A stretch of DNA of 64,000 bases from Paramecium primaurelia (GCA_905182975.1 CAJJDM010000027.1:595470-659469), one strand, 5' to 3'; positions 12,258 to 26,347 are shown, numbered from the stretch's first letter. The notes: generated by a model not told the origin, from the letters alone. A program made the numbers and translations.

Positions 12258-14307
12258 TCGTAAATTTCATTAAAGCAGTAATGAAAGAAAATAAAGTATT
12301 ATCAGATTAGATGAACAACATAATATAAAATAGAATAGAAATCTTTAATCTCAATTATCATAACAATCACTAAGATCTTATGAAGATTTTATTAGACCTA
12401 TAGAAGATTTATCCTCAACTAATTTACCATCTAATTAATTACATAATTTTCATACTACAAGTGAAATTAATTAAAATCTAAGTACTCATTAAAATAGATA
12501 ATCATAAATTATTACTAGTTACAACAGTATAAGTCTACATTAGAATAGAAAAAATGTTAACAAAAATAATGATCTTCGTTTAATGAAGGAATTTATAAAA
12601 AAGAATAAGAAGTATTAAACTGAACTTGAAGATAAAATATTTAATAGTAGTTAAAAATAAGAAGGAGAAGTATTTGATGAAACAAAATATAATCAAAATT
12701 TCAATTAAATTAATTAGTCTCAAGATTTAAGTGATGATTTGGATCTACTCCCTTCTCTTACTTAAAGAGATTAAAAAGCTTATAATCCATAAATTTAAGA
12801 ATCAGAGATTCTTAATTCAATAATGCCTGAATCTATCTCAAATAATACTACTGCAAGAACATTAAGAAATACTAGTAATTATAATTCTGTTCATCCTAAA
12901 AAATAGAAATATGAACATTAAGAACAATTTACAAATGATAAACATGAATAATTGTAAACTATAAATGAAATATAAAGAAAGATATCACCAAGTTTGATTA
13001 GATAATCTTCAATCAAAAATGATACAAAATTTACTGAAAATTAATAACAATAAAAACAATTAAAAGATTTTCAAGGGGATAATAAAGTATATAATTAATT
13101 ACATTCTTAAATACCAGAAATAATTGTACATCAAGAACCAAAACATGATGAATAAATAAATAATAATTATTCTTAAAATTCTATTGATTTACCATCATAA
13201 AGAACAAAAAACACTTAAGGAATTAATGAAAAATCTAAAAGTTCTCTTAAATCCTCTATTAATTTTTCTGATAATAATAAATAAATTATAAAAGATCATT
13301 AAAAAGTTGAATTAATAAATAAATCTTAAGATAATTAATAAGAAAATAAAAGAAATAAAAATAAATTTGTTAAATAAGAAGCTTTAGATGAATCAATGGA
13401 GGATGAATCAGAATATGATTCAGAAGATTGTGAAGTTGAATAATTTAGTAATTTTCATATTAAGAAATAAAAGAAAAAGAAAAAAGCAAAAGTTTAATCA
13501 TTATCAACCTCTAAATTAGAAAGAATGGAAGATCATAGAAGATATTTACAATTTTTGAAAGAAGAACTCAAAGAAATGTTAGATAAAAAAGTAAATTTAA
13601 AAGAAATTAAAGAACATATTAATATAATTCTTAGTGAAATAGGAGGTTTAAGTTTAGATTAAGAATTAGATTATTACATATAATTATGTATATATTGAAT
13701 ATATTTAGATAAATCAAGAGTTTAAGAATTGAATTAAGTAAATTAAGAATCTCATGAAATTCGATTTCAAAATTAATAACCAGTTTGTGAATTGAGATTA
13801 AAAAGGGAAATTAAAGGATTAAAATTTGCCAAAGATTGTGATAGAATAACAAAGTTAAAACCTACAGATATCGAAGAAATCATAGATACTTAAAGGTATT
13901 TATTTATTATAAATATATTTTTTAGATTAATAAAAATAGAAGAAGAATTAAATGATTAGGATTTTCCTACATATTAATATACACCTTAATATCGCTATGA
14001 ATCTAGGCAATCTCCATTATAAACTAATATTATATAAGTTTCATTGGATGTTACAAGAAGCCAAACACCAAACAAAAAAAGAATATTCAGAACTAATCCA
14101 AGATTTGAATCTGAACTTACTACTTATAATTAAAGAAAGAAAACACCAATTAAAAATATAAAGAAGTAAAAATAGTCAAAACATATATAACATATTACAA
14201 TTAAGAAAGATCCTCTTAATGATAATTTTCCTTATCTGAATAAATACAAACCAGAATTATTGAAAAGTATCCTAGAGGCTCGTATTAGTTTAGAATAATT
14301 GATTTGA
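10744..14307 (+). CDS. Large Q/N/S-rich protein with TAA-coded polyglutamine tract, 1170 aa
   Basis: ATG 10744, introns 13688-13708 (21 nt, carries an in-frame TGA) and 13896-13925 (30 nt), TGA 14305-14307; spliced length 1171 codons. The first 330 residues look like a folded, helix-rich region (for example ERGLQSLGYYDYLTFKKIME). Residues about 480-830 are low-complexity Q/N/S/K sequence with a pure Gln tract at 12190-12255. A strongly acidic patch (DESMEDESEYDSEDCEVE) is followed by a basic cluster (KKQKKKKKAK) near residue 900, then a charged coiled-coil-like segment. No catalytic motif and no recognised family. The acidic/basic tail could suit nucleic-acid or cytoskeletal binding, but that is speculation. 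Confidence 0.7.
12190..12255 (+). repeat. Perfect (TAA)22 trinucleotide repeat, in-frame polyglutamine
   Basis: Sixty-six bases of uninterrupted TAA inside the coding frame of the 10744-14307 gene. In the ciliate code this is 22 consecutive Gln codons, all TAA with no CAA, CAG or TAG interruption. In the standard code it would be 22 stops. Confidence 0.95.
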
Positions 14308-14575
14308 TTTTTATTATTAAGATATATTTCTTATAATTATTATAATTAAAAAGATTTTTATAGTTTATTTTCATTAAAAAATTGCAAAAGTTTATTTTTC
14401 AAATGGTTGTATTGAAATTAATTAAAAAAACAAAAGGAGTATATATTATTGTTATCCATATATTTTAAATATATAAAATAATCAACAATCCTAAACTAAA
14501 GGTTAATGAATATTTGAATGTTCTACAGATTCATGAAATGATTATTCAGCATTTATGATTCTATTCAAATTTGAT

Positions 14576-17139
14576 TCACAACCTTAATAGGCAGCTTCTA
14601 GTTATTGTATATCCATAAGTTAGGCTAATTATTTAATTTAATAGATTACCTTATAATGAGATTGCATTTTTAAAGTCTTCAGAATTCTAGCAGAATAATA
14701 ATTTATAACTTAATTCTTCTATGAAAACAATTAATACTAATTAATATGCACATTTATTTGTAGATATCTTATTAATAATTAGATTCCAAATATTACATAA
14801 GGGCATAGATTATACTAAACTAGTATAAAAGGATGAAAGTATTTCAAAAAAAACATTTTCAACTGCAATATCATAATTTTTACAATGTTAAACAATTTCT
14901 TTATGCAAAACTTCCATATATTACATTACAATTTCTTATGGACAAAAGAGAGTGTCTTCCTTAACTAAAGGAAAATGAACACTTCTCATTAATTCAACAA
15001 ATCCAGTAAAAAGCCAAAATGCCTATGCTTCTGAATCATATTTATTACCAAAGACAGGTTTACTTAGATCATATAAAAAATGTGGATGTGTGATACATAT
15101 GAATTTATTTGCAATTTAAAATAGTATTGTCAAAAAGGAGACATTCAACTAAATGGTTCTTACATTACAATAGATTAAAAAAGAAGTTAATACTCCTTTA
15201 CATTATATATGTTGATTTTATTAAACTAAAGGTAATTTATTCATAAAGTCATCTACATCTTTTAGTAAAGGTAATCTTAAATTAGGAATAGATTTTATTT
15301 AATAATAGATTTAAACATTATCTGTAACATCAGTAAATTCTAAGTAATTTCTTTTTAGTATTTCAGTAACAGGCTTAACTACTTTTTCCAAACAATTTAA
15401 TTATGTAAACCAATTTGCTGGTTAACATTATGGTTATAGACATATATTTTCTATGTATAATCTCTAATATAAATTTTATATGTCTTCTGAATATCTTTCA
15501 ATTTCTAATCCATATTTTACTGTTTCTATAATTGGTAGCTAAACGTATTTAAATTAATTGTACAGGAGTTCTTTATTCAATCATTTTTATGCTAACTTTT
15601 CTTAAAACAGCATTCAATTATATATATTTTAATCTATCTAGAAATATGGGATCTATATTGGAATGTTCAAGTAAATCCATCTCTATAAAAATCTTAGATT
15701 TATCATATTCAAGTGCAATCCAAAATGAGCGACCTTCATATAAATATTTAATCAGATCTTAAAATTAAATTCTCAAGACTTTTGATGAAGTATTAGTTCC
15801 TTTAATATTTAATTTAATTTACTGATTGTATCAATAACTTAAAAATCGATATAATCCTTAAAACCCAAATTCTCAATTTACATGTAAGTCTTCCCTTATA
15901 ATCCAAGTAATCCATCTTTAAAACCCCAAGCAGTATAATCTCTTCTTCTTTATTGATTCATTTATGCAAGTAAACGACAAGTAAAATATGGACTTTATTT
16001 AATATTATATTGTAATCCATCTAATATTTTAATACATTCTATATCCTTAGTTTCTTCTGGTCTCTAAAATGAATTTAGAAATATACTTCAGATATGAATC
16101 TTAATTCTAATAATGGTCTTATTAATTATATATTATTTTGAATATACATCCTAATTATTTTAATAGAGAATTTTTTAGGATTTGTATGATAAATAAAATG
16201 AGATCTTTGTTACCAACCAATTAAGAATTTTTATATTACTAAATTCTTTGGTTAAATATGATTTTCAATTAAATTTCCTAACATTTGAATTCTCAATTTC
16301 TCTTTTCTTAATCTCTCTTATTCTATTTGATCTTTATTTTATTGTAATTATTATTATTTTTATAATGACAATTATTATTATTAATCTTATTAATCCTATT
16401 CATCTTTTAAATATTTTTGACTTTTTTTCTACCAAATTTTAATAAGAGAACCCATCAATATTCTTTCTTATTAAATTAAATAATTTGCATCTATTTATGC
16501 TCTCTTTTTTTTTAACTTATTCATTTCTATAGCATATTACTCTAATTATTAAGCAAATTTTAATGCCCATATGAAAGTAAATTTATCTTCATATTCTTGA
16601 TAACAATATCCAAAACATTTAGCTAACTATTTTTATTTTAATTATAGAAGTTTTTCAATTATCAAATATCTCTACCATTTAAGTGCTTGATTTTAATCTT
16701 TCATATATATAAAAACTCTTGTATGATCTTTTTCAAATTCAATTGATAATCTAGCCATATCTCCTTATTTATCATGCCAAGTATTTTAATGATTTACTTT
16801 ATTTTCCACTTGTATTGATTTATAAATTGGAAATTGTTTTACAGGTTTATGATCTTTCATTTAAAAAAGTATATGCTTATCAAATTTTACTTATCTCTCT
16901 AAACTACTTCCAATAACTCTACTTATCTTATACATTTTTAATTCTTATTTGCATTATTCACTATTCAAACAAAGATCATTTGTCAAATTTTCTGCAATAG
17001 ATTCTTATATAATTTATGAATCCTCTTATAATTACTATTTAAATGAAGCAATAAGAAGACTATGATATTGATGTTATTAATTTATTAGCCATCCTGCATG
17101 AATTTTCTCCTCATTACACATTTAAGATTAGTTTTTCAT
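14576..17139 (-). CDS. TBC (Rab-GAP-like) domain protein, 827 aa
   Basis: ATG at 17139 directly after an in-frame TGA, stop TGA 14578-14576, introns 16064-16086 (23 nt), 15800-15822 (23 nt) and 15487-15520 (34 nt, the longest used here). Spliced length is 828 codons. The C-terminal 260 residues follow the TBC plan: a YxxIKSIPNL segment where the first helix block lies, EAQAFWLFTGFVELMRS matching the TBC 'EEAFW' helix, then a long helix pair and PLCNIWNLIINK matching the terminal IWD motif. TBC proteins accelerate Rab GTP hydrolysis (family knowledge). The two finger motifs (IxxDxxR and YxQ) are not recognisable, so GAP activity is uncertain. The N-terminal half has a GRAM/PH-like stretch and a Q-rich coiled coil (residues about 255-300). 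A Rab11-like gene lies 5 kb away. Confidence 0.62.
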
Positions 17140-17212
17140 TCAATTAATAATATTTATATTATACAAAAATTGGCAAAGACCTAAATGAAAATTTCAGATA
17201 TTATTTATTTTA

Positions 17213-20200
17213 ATGAAAATTTTATTGTTTATTAATCAGAGTAACTATTATGAAGAAATTTTAATATAAATCTTGTTTACCCTTTAAGCAACAGGAATTG
17301 GCCTATATTTAGATCCACTTTATTCAATTATATATAATTGGATATTCATTTTTGCTTTCATTATGTTTGCATTCTATTACCCTAAAGCTACATTATTTAG
17401 ATTTTGGTATCATCATCATTTTAAGATTGCTTTACCAATTTTAATTTAAAATCAACAATTAGATATTACAAGCTTATTTAATGTACTACTTATTATAATA
17501 CTATCAATAATACTTTTATCCTACACCGAAAAAATTGGAGAAATTCAAATATATAAGGCTATAAAAATATTTAATTATACTTTTATCTTAATTGCATTTT
17601 CAATACATCATTTGAACAATTTTGTATTCCTCATATGCTTAATAGTATACGATGGTCTTATCATTCTTTAAGTTTTTGGATTATCAATTGTCACAAATTA
17701 AGAATTTATCAAATTTTAAACCTTAACTATAATATCAATGACTCGTTTTATAGTATTTTTAACACTCTTTTTTATTCAAGTCAAAGACTTACTATTAGTG
17801 ATTCCCTTACTTTTATTTTTATCGATTGTCTTGTTAAATAAGTTCATCCATCAAAAACTATAACTTATCTTATAATAATAGCCATTCTCATTAAGTTCAA
17901 TGATCTTATTACAATTCACATATTAATTAGGATTATACATAGGATTGTTATACATATCTTAAATACTTGTAACACATTCAAAAGATTGCAATCGTCCTGA
18001 TTGTTTTTGTAATAAAGAAATTTCAATTAATCAAGAAGAAACTTGGAAGAGTCCAAAAACTATGTTAAGATAAAGTCTTAATGAAATTCTTTGTGAAATC
18101 ATAAGATTATATAAATTCTAATAAATGAGTGATTCTGAGGAATATGTAATTATAAAATTAATAAAAAGCTTCTTTTATTAAGTAGAATAGAAATTGAATA
18201 TAGAAATGATAAACTCTTTGAAACCTTAATAAGAAGTTCTAAATTAAGTAAAACAACTATTTTTGGATATACTATATTTCCTTATTAATTTCGAATTTAA
18301 GGTCATCGTGATATGTTTTATCATTAATTATTGTCTAAAATAGAAGGAGTTAGACTTAATAGTTATATTTATTATACATATTGTAATTTAGTTGAATAAG
18401 TAGGATAATTGATTGTTAAATTATTGAATTAAAGACAATAGATATTAACAATGTTTACAATTCAATACTAAAATCCTCTTTATTATTTGTATCATAATAG
18501 ATTGTTTTAGTTTATTAGTTAATATGAAAAATGTGAATCTTAATTACAATAAATTTTAAAATTAAATCCACAATCTTGTGTTACATAGAATTTAGTATAA
18601 GCTCTATATTCAATGGTTACATTTTAAGAAGAGAAATTAAAGTAAATAGAAGTAAATCATAATTTGATGACTATTGAAATTGATTCTCTATGGAATACTC
18701 TAAATGATAGATAATGTTGTTATGTATAATGCAAATATGATAAAGGACTGGTTATGATTAATCATTCAGTGATTTTTACTTAATTGATGGAAGGTAAAGT
18801 GTATTAAATATTTAAGAAAATGGTATTAAGTCTGATTTTTTAGGATAATATATTGATAAATTTATATCTAGTCCATTCAAAGAAGTTCATCATAGATTTA
18901 TAAAGAGATTAATAAATGAGGGTAAACCAAGATTATTAAATAATGGAATTTAATAATTTTTTATAAATACAAATAAAGGATACCTGAAATAAATAGATAG
19001 TTTAGTTAGACTTGGTTAAAGTATGGAATATTTAACTTTTATGACTATTATGGGATATAAATAAGAAGAAACATGTGGTAAGATTTTATTGAGTAGTTTT
19101 GGCACTATATATTCTTATTCAGAATTAGCTGTAAAATAATTATATCTTGATAAAATATTAAAATTACATCATAAAGTACATGTAAATTTGAAATTATGTA
19201 TACCAAAATCTTAAAATATAAATGAATTAAATGATGGATTTATTTTAATACCTAAGACAAATTTAGTTTCATAAGATTCAGTATAAAATACAATTTCAAC
19301 AAGTAAAATTGATTAAGTAGCTTTTTATAAGTATTTTCTAAAATATCCAAAAAAATGTTTTGTGTTTTTTTCAATTTACAAATTTAGTAATTCATCATAT
19401 GATGATGGTAATTTGTAATATGAAACACTTTATATATATTAATCTAATGAAATTAAAGATCTTGAATTAAAAATGTTAGCTCTTGAATTAATGCTAAAAT
19501 AAATTATGTTAAATAATTAAATTTAATAAGAAGCTTATGTTACTAGTTATACTTCATTTAAATCTATAATTCCTGAAATAAAATAAAATATAAAGGCTGA
19601 TAGTCATAAAAGTCATTCATAAATAGATGAAATTGATGATAGAGATTTTATTATTAGCAATGAAAGTATTCACATTTAATAAGAACCATAAAATGTTTAA
19701 TTATATTAATTTATAGCTTTAGATTAAAATGAAATATTAATAGAATAAAAGAAGAATGAAATTAATTATTCTTCTATTATTGCTAACTCATTTCAAACAT
19801 AAGATTATTTAATTTCAAGTAGAAGATTCAATGATTTTAGTGGTAGAGATTCTAAAAGAGAAAGTTAATAGTTAATTCATTAAAATCTAGCTAATATTGA
19901 GAATATATCACATTAAGAGAAAGTGATATAAGGAGATGAAATTGAATAAGAATTAGATTCTCCAGAAGAATCGAAAGTTTAAGTATAAATGGAAATATCA
20001 ATAAAAGATCTAACAGAATAGTATTTGAAAGAATAAATTGATTGGATTAGATCTATGTTAAGATTAAAGAAAAGTTAATTAGATAAGTATTAGAAACCTA
20101 AACCAACAACTTATAAAAAAGGATCTATAAAAAAATTACATTTAGAATAATAGCCATCATCTATAAGAAGTACAGATTCATAAAAAGGGTTAATTAATCA

Positions 20201-21905
20201 TGTAGTTAATGGGATGATTTAATCTAATCCTCATTAATTTTACAGCATTCTTATCATTGCAATATTTTATTTAATTCTTCTTCTTGTTTTAATCATTTTA
20301 AGTATAACATAATTACAAAAAGAATTACATCATATTTATTTAGATTCTAGTGCAGGATAGTTTTCCATAACATTATTATAAGATATTAATTTAATGGAAA
20401 TAGCAATTCATTTATTAGCAATCAATTCTACTTTTGGTGCACCATAATTTTATATTTAAAATTCAACTGATGATTATATTTAATATGTTAGAACAGTTAA
20501 TAATCGTTAATATATAAATCCAGAATTTTTATAAAGATTAGAATATGCCCCAATCAAAATTAATCATACATTTTCTAATTATGGAGTTTATGAATATATT
20601 ACATTTAATACAAGAAGATATCTTGTTGATTCTTTACCTTTAGTATTTCATAGAATAACAGAAGTTGTTGAATATGAAGAATCTCATTTTGATATTATGC
20701 ATATGGAAGAAAGTTATTTCACTTTAAATTATCCTACATACTTTAATTTAGCCTCAAATCTAATTAATTCTACTGATCATGAAATGACTGATACTAAAAA
20801 TGCAGCCATGGATGTAGCCTTAATATATGTTATTATAGGATTAATCTCCTGTTTATTAATAGTTATTCTTATTGGCTTAGCAGAAATATAAATTGCAAAA
20901 TGGAGAGTTTCTATTGTTAGAACTTATTTCCTATTCCAAAATTTATAATTGTCTATTGTTTAATAAGAAAAAGAGACAATTAATCTATTAACTATAGATG
21001 AATTATAACATATGAAATACAATGTTATCAAATTAGAGAAATAAGCATAGTAAGTCTTAAAAAATGAATAAAGACTTATTGATACAAAATTAAAATAATC
21101 ATTTTGGGCAAAATAATTAATTTCTATAATTTTATTGGGTGCTTTAGAATTATTATATTTTATTCCTTATTACTAAATATTTTCCAATTCTGTTGATTAA
21201 TTAATAGCATTTCATGAAGATCTATATAAGTTAGGACTTACATAGTTATCCTTTAGTAATAGATTAGTTTATTTTATTTAATAATATGCTAATCCATATA
21301 ATAATATTAATTCTACAGTATTTAATGAATTTGATTCATGGTTTGAAACTTATTAAGATTAATATTTATTTGAACTTCCTTTTGATGAAACACATGATTC
21401 ATAATCATTAACATATATTGTTAATAATAATATATGTGAAATGGATGAAATTGTTCCCATGAATAAACTTGGATATAAGTGCCCTTATATTTTATAAGAA
21501 GGCTATTCAAAATTTGTAGTCTCTACTGAAAATTAATTAAAAATAATGTAATCAGAATATACTAATTTTTCTATGGGAATTCTATAAATAATGGGAGATA
21601 CTGACTTTTTAGATATTATAATTGCTTATGGTTTTGTATTTCCATAATTCAATAAAAACAGAGATTATTTATTTCAAATTTAAAAACTAAATAATGAACA
21701 ATCCAATACCTAAGCAATATTAATGGCTGTTTTTGTTTTAATCGCATTGATAATTGTTTTTTCAGTAATCATATTTATTATTTGTAAATAATTTCTAGCT
21801 GTAATAAAAACTGTTAAATTAACTCTCTTGATTTTCTCAAAAGATTAAATTGCAAAAAATAAGCATTTAGTTTAGATTTTGAGTAAAGAAGTAACTTTTG
21901 ATTGA
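17213..21905 (+). CDS. TmcB-like multi-pass membrane protein with PAS-like domain, 1548 aa
   Basis: ATG 17213 (MKILLFINQSNYYEEIL), introns 18146-18168 and 18794-18816 (23 nt each), TGA 21903-21905; spliced length 1549 codons. About eight hydrophobic helices fill the first 300 residues. They are followed by a Cys/His cluster (HSKDCNRPDCFCNKE) that I associate with this family just after the TM block, then helical tandem-repeat-like sequence. The PAS region with FKEVHHRFIKRLINEG sits where the two other paralogs have PPGxxExH. A Ser/Gln-rich cytosolic stretch (about residues 760-980) precedes two more TM-ectodomain units (helices near 1000, 1200, 1290 and 1500). The gene starts 73 bp from the divergent TBC gene. 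Family assignment is from architecture; ligand unknown. Confidence 0.72.
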
Positions 21906-22252
21906 ATTATTTGGGTTGAAATAGATATATTTACTTCATTCAAATTAAAATTATAAATTCATACCAATTTAATTTTTTTATAAATACAAAAAATAAGTAT
22001 CTATCTCATAATAAAGTTTAAAAAAATTTTAAACTATTCAAGAAAACTTTATCTATATATAAATTTTTACAAATACAAATATTTTTATATCTAATTAAAT
22101 AATAGGATAAGTCATTTAAGTTCTAATATTACATTAAAAGATCTAATATATAAAAATATAAAATTATGATTTCTTTATTATTTAAATGATTTATTTTTGA
22201 TTCCTAATTATTCTATAAAATATTATTTTTATTAATTCCATCTAATCATTAT
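21906..22252. other. Intergenic spacer before the Rab11-like gene
   Basis: 347 bp of AT-rich DNA between two plus-strand genes. No open frame, repeat or regulatory motif that I can support. Confidence 0.5.
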
Positions 22253-22972
22253 ATGCAACATAGAACTGAAGACTATGATTTACTATACAAATTAGTTTTA
22301 ATAGGTACTATTCAATTCTATTTAAAGGGGATTCTGGAGTTGGAAAAACTAATATTCTCAATTAATTTACAAGAGGCGAATTCCTATAAGATTCCAAAAC
22401 TACAATAGGAGTAATTTATCTAGTCTATTATTTAATTTAGGTTGAGTTTGCTTCTAAGAATATAATGATTGATGATAAAACTATTAAAGCATAAATTTGG
22501 GATACTGCTGGTTAAGAGAGATACAGAGCTATAACATCTGCTTATTATAGAGGAGCAGTTGGAGCTATGATTATTTATGATATTACTAAATCATTAACTT
22601 TCGAAAATGTTGATAAATGGATGAAAGTAATTATTTTAGCAATGAATAAGGAATTGAAAGAAAATGCAGACCCTTCTTTATAAATTATGATTGTTGGAAA
22701 TAAAATTGATTAAAAGCATATCCGATAAGTAGCTACTGATTGTGCTATTGCCTATGCTTAACGTAATGGAGTGGCATTCATAGAGACAAGTGCTAAAGAT
22801 GGAACAAATGTAGAAGAGGCTTTTAAAAATATTTTACAATGTATTAATAAAAACTAATTCGAAAGAGATATATAAATCGGCTAAGGTTGTAAAACCAACT
22901 CCATCACCTACTAAGTTCATTGTTGCAGATACAGATGTAGTTAAACCAGAAAAATCTTCAGGTTGTTGTTGA
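22253..22972 (+). CDS. Rab11-family small GTPase, 213 aa
   Basis: ATG 22253, introns 22305-22327 (23 nt), 22411-22440 (30 nt) and 22841-22865 (25 nt), TGA 22970-22972; spliced length 214 codons. All GTPase boxes are present: P-loop GDSGVGKTN (residues about 18-26), switch I DSKTTIGVEFA, switch II WDTAGQERYRAITSAYYRG, NKID and ETSAK-like ETSAKDG. The WDTAGQERYRAIT string and the double-cysteine end (SSGCC) are typical of Rab11, which controls recycling-endosome and post-Golgi traffic (family knowledge). The C-terminal cysteines are the expected geranylgeranylation site. Intron 1 splits the glycine before the P-loop and intron 2 falls inside switch I, which helped confirm both splices. It is convergent with the gene at 23015-24692, 42 bp away. 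Confidence 0.93.
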
Positions 22973-23014
22973 TTTTGAAAAATTATTTGTTATTTGTTAT
23001 TTACAATTAAAATA

Positions 23015-24692
23015 TCATTTAATGTTATATTAGGAAGTCACAAACTACATGATTTCTTATTAAACTTATTCATCAGAATCATTTAGTTTTTATAAATATT
23101 TTGCCACATAAGGTTTCAACTCTGATATAATTGTTATTGTTTTTTTAGTTTACTAATTTGCATTTACAAGAATTTAAGCAAACATTTCTAAATACAATTC
23201 ATTATACTCTTTTTAAAGGGATTTTAATAAATTTTTTTATATAATTTATACCTTTTGATTTTTTGGATCATGCAATTAATAATATTGTAAAATTTATAAT
23301 TATAATGGTATTTCCTAATCATCTTTCATTTTAATTGTATTAATTTATTAAAATATTTAAGGGTTCTGTAATTATAAGCAATTTATTGCAAATAATATTC
23401 CAAAAGCATTTTCAGCCTTAATATCCTTTAATTTAGTCTTTATACTTATTAAAAATTTCTCCAAAATCTCTTAGTCGATTTTATTCAATTAAGTTAAAAT
23501 AGTCAAAATATTTGAAATATCAGATACTGTACATAATTTTGGATTAATTTTTTAAGTAAGCTTTTTCAAAAACTTGTCTGAATAATCAGTATCTACACTA
23601 GCCAATATTTAATAAATTTTTGAGTATTATTTGCTATCTATAAGATTTAAGTTTTAATATAGGTATCTAAATTGATATTGTGTTTTATTACTAGATTAAA
23701 TAATTTCCAACTTGGTTTGTCAACTTCTTTATATGTATTAGAAACTCTAATAGACCTATTATATCTATGATAGTTATTTCATTTAAATTCCTCTACAAAA
23801 TGTTATTAATAATTATATCCCAGCTAATTTAGATTATAACATCTTAATTTTCTTAAAGTGTTTCCATATAATTATATAATTCATAAAAATTAAGTTTAGA
23901 TAGATTTTAATCTAAATCATTTTAACAAAGTTTATAAACTAATAACATAAGTTAAATTGTTTTTTCGTCATAACTTTAAAGCTAAAATTATAGAATTTTA
24001 ATTACATATTTTTTCAATTTAGAGTTAATAATCAATATGATTAATTTACTAACAAGAGTGAAATGTTATATTTAAACAGAAATTGCTTCAAAATATTAAG
24101 AAAATTCCTTCATAATTATAGTCTCTTATTCTATTAATTTATTATCATCTTTAACTTTTTATAAACTTGATAAATCAATCAATCGTATAAATTATTTCCA
24201 GATTTACTCTTCTAATGTTTAAGGTTTATAAACCAATAGTTTTTATTTCTAATTTTCAGATATTTTTTCTAATTCATTATTTAGCTATTTGGAAAAGTAG
24301 TATTTCATATGAAAATACATAACAGCATTTTATACATAATTACCATGTTCTTAAATTAATTATACAATTTTTTGATATATTTTTTAATCATATTCTTTGT
24401 TGAATTAACTTACTTATAAATAATTATTTATTGACTATAAAAATAAATTAAACTCTTGTTCATCTAAATGCTTAAGATCCCTTGTTATTAAAGAAATAAA
24501 TTATGGGAAAATTGATGTATTAAATTAAATGAAATTGAATTATGCATTAAGAATACTTTAATATCCTACTGATTATCTTATGCCTTAATATGTCACAGGA
24601 GTAGATTAACAAAGAGATAAATATTTAGCTAATTTTTACGAATCATTTAGGAGAATCGATTTCCCTTTACAAAATCCCATAAATATTCTCAT
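23015..24692 (-). CDS. Helical-repeat protein of unknown function, 550 aa
   Basis: ATG at 24692 (MRIFMGFCKGKSILL), one intron of 25 nt around 23665-23720, TGA 23017-23015; spliced length 551 codons. The protein is almost wholly alpha-helical, with repeating units of 35-40 residues (for example ITIIDIIGLLEFLIHIKKL, ISNILTILTQLNKIDQEIL) resembling ARM/HEAT or FASTK/OPR-type solenoids. The basic start could be a mitochondrial presequence. If so, an organellar RNA-binding role is conceivable, but no RAP domain or other signature is visible. I regard it as an unassigned solenoid. Upstream ATGs in frame are absent before a TGA, which supports the start. Confidence 0.62.
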
Positions 24693-24895
24693 ATATAAAT
24701 TCTTAAATTTAATAATTTATATAATGTTTGCAAGAATAATTAAATATAATCTAGAAATTTTATTAAATTGCACTACTATTAGAATATGTTAGTATTTATA
24801 TTAAGAATTATTTAAAAATTAAATAGAATATATAAACCTATAATATAACTAACCTTGTATGTTATCCAATATTTATTTATGTTATGATAATCAAA

Positions 24896-26076
24896 TCAAT
24901 TTCTGCTGGCGATGAATTGAGCAGTGGTGGATAACTTCTCACTGATGTGCTCTTAGAGTCTGTCAACAATTTCTTATTAGGCAGTTCTAGATGATTAGAA
25001 AAGTTAGAATACCTTTCAGCAGTTTATGTTTCATAGATTTCTGATTAAACTGCATACCAAGCTTATTATCCAGCAAGTCTTTCTTCACTATTTTCTAATT
25101 CAAGAGTGTGGAATTCGATCCATGATTAAGCATCTTCAATTGTGTCCTTTTATTCTTAGATTTAGACTTCTAATTAAGCTTTTCTTTCAACCAATCTTGT
25201 ATGTTCATTGGATAAATGAACTGAGAATTCAGCCCAATGAGCAGCTTATCTATCCTCAACGTCCTTAATTATTAATATTAAATAAATACTGTCTTGGCAG
25301 CCTTTTCTTATACTAATTATTATCTGATTTCGCTCAAAAGTTAAGCAATTTTGGTCAAAGCTTTTTAATTAACTCCGTGGGTGGCTAATTCAGTAAGAGC
25401 AGTGATAACTGGCTAAGAGAGTAAATATAGAAGGATACTTGTAATAAGGCAGTGTGGGATGTGTTATCTGAGAGCTTCTTGTGGAGGACTTCATATTTGG
25501 ACTTGAGTTAGGCAAATGATGCTCCGAGACTGAGGTGTTAGATGAGTTTGGCAGCTTCATCGATAGCGTCAATAACATCATCAATAGCAGCAACCTTAGC
25601 AACGAAGGTTTCGTGTTATTGATTTCTGGTGGCTTCCTCTCTAGCATAGGTAGCTTCGTTGTTAGCAATATCTTAAATTGTGACTCTGATATCTTCTTCA
25701 GAGACGGCAAGAGCTTCAATAGTGTCATCTCTCAATTAAGTATTTGAGGCAATTTAGTTTTAATGATACAAGATTTCCTTTTCTAAATCTTCAACGATCT
25801 AGTATATTTTAATATTCTTACTCTATTATTGGTTGTGGTGTCAAGTTCAAATGCGTGGTCATGGTCATTTTAATCTTAAACAAGGCCAGCACCAACCCCA
25901 TTCAATAACATATTAACTTCATTGGCAGGTGTTGAGGCTTAAAGGTGAGCTTTAATGGCACTCAAAACAACGTGTCCGAATGGGTCAGCGTTGATTTAAG
26001 CTAATGTGGTATGGGTATCTATGAACTTTGCAGCAGTCACAGCAAGAACCAAAGCTAAGAGAGCTATTTTTTACAT
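24896..26076 (-). CDS. Trichocyst matrix protein precursor (TMP), 359 aa
   Basis: ATG 26076, introns 25799-25821 (23 nt), 25413-25438, 25264-25289 and 24987-25012 (26 nt each), TGA 24898-24896; spliced length 360 codons. A hydrophobic signal peptide (QKIALLALVLAVTAA) opens the protein. The rest is long amphipathic helix rich in A, E, Q, L and K with heptad spacing (for example IQDIANNEATYAREEATRNQ), as expected for the coiled-coil proteins that form the crystalline trichocyst core. TMPs enter the secretory route, are cut from precursors and swell on Ca2+-triggered exocytosis (established for Paramecium). Two other TMP genes lie in this window. Codon use has more GCC/CTC/GTC than neighbours, consistent with high expression. 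Confidence 0.88.
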
Positions 26077-26347
26077 TTTTAATATTAATTTAAAAACGGA
26101 TCGACGTCTTCATTTATACTCATTTTCCAATATAATTTTATATTATTAATAATCCTACTACCTCAATTCTCTATGTCTTACTCTTCTCCAGACTCTTTCT
26201 CATCACCTTATTTCAAATATACAATTAAATCAATCGATAAGACAAAATTTTAAATTATAACATTAATTTGATTTTTTTTCAAAGAAATATCCATAATCTG
26301 ACCACTAAGAATTAACTAAAAAGTGTATAATAAATTTTTATAAATAT

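Noticed and set aside
12181..12260. TAA microsatellite as an intergenic repeat or array
   Set aside because: It lies within a 1170-codon frame and is read as Gln, so it is coding.
23161..23220. A 20-nt GTATAA...TAG intron in the helical-repeat gene
   Set aside because: With the correct frame the segment reads EYNELYLEMFAQI without interruption, and the spliced length is a multiple of three only without this intron.
25390..25747. ORFs of 70 and 112 residues opposite or out of frame within the TMP gene
   Set aside because: The minus-strand TMP frame with signal peptide, coiled-coil composition and four short introns explains this sequence.
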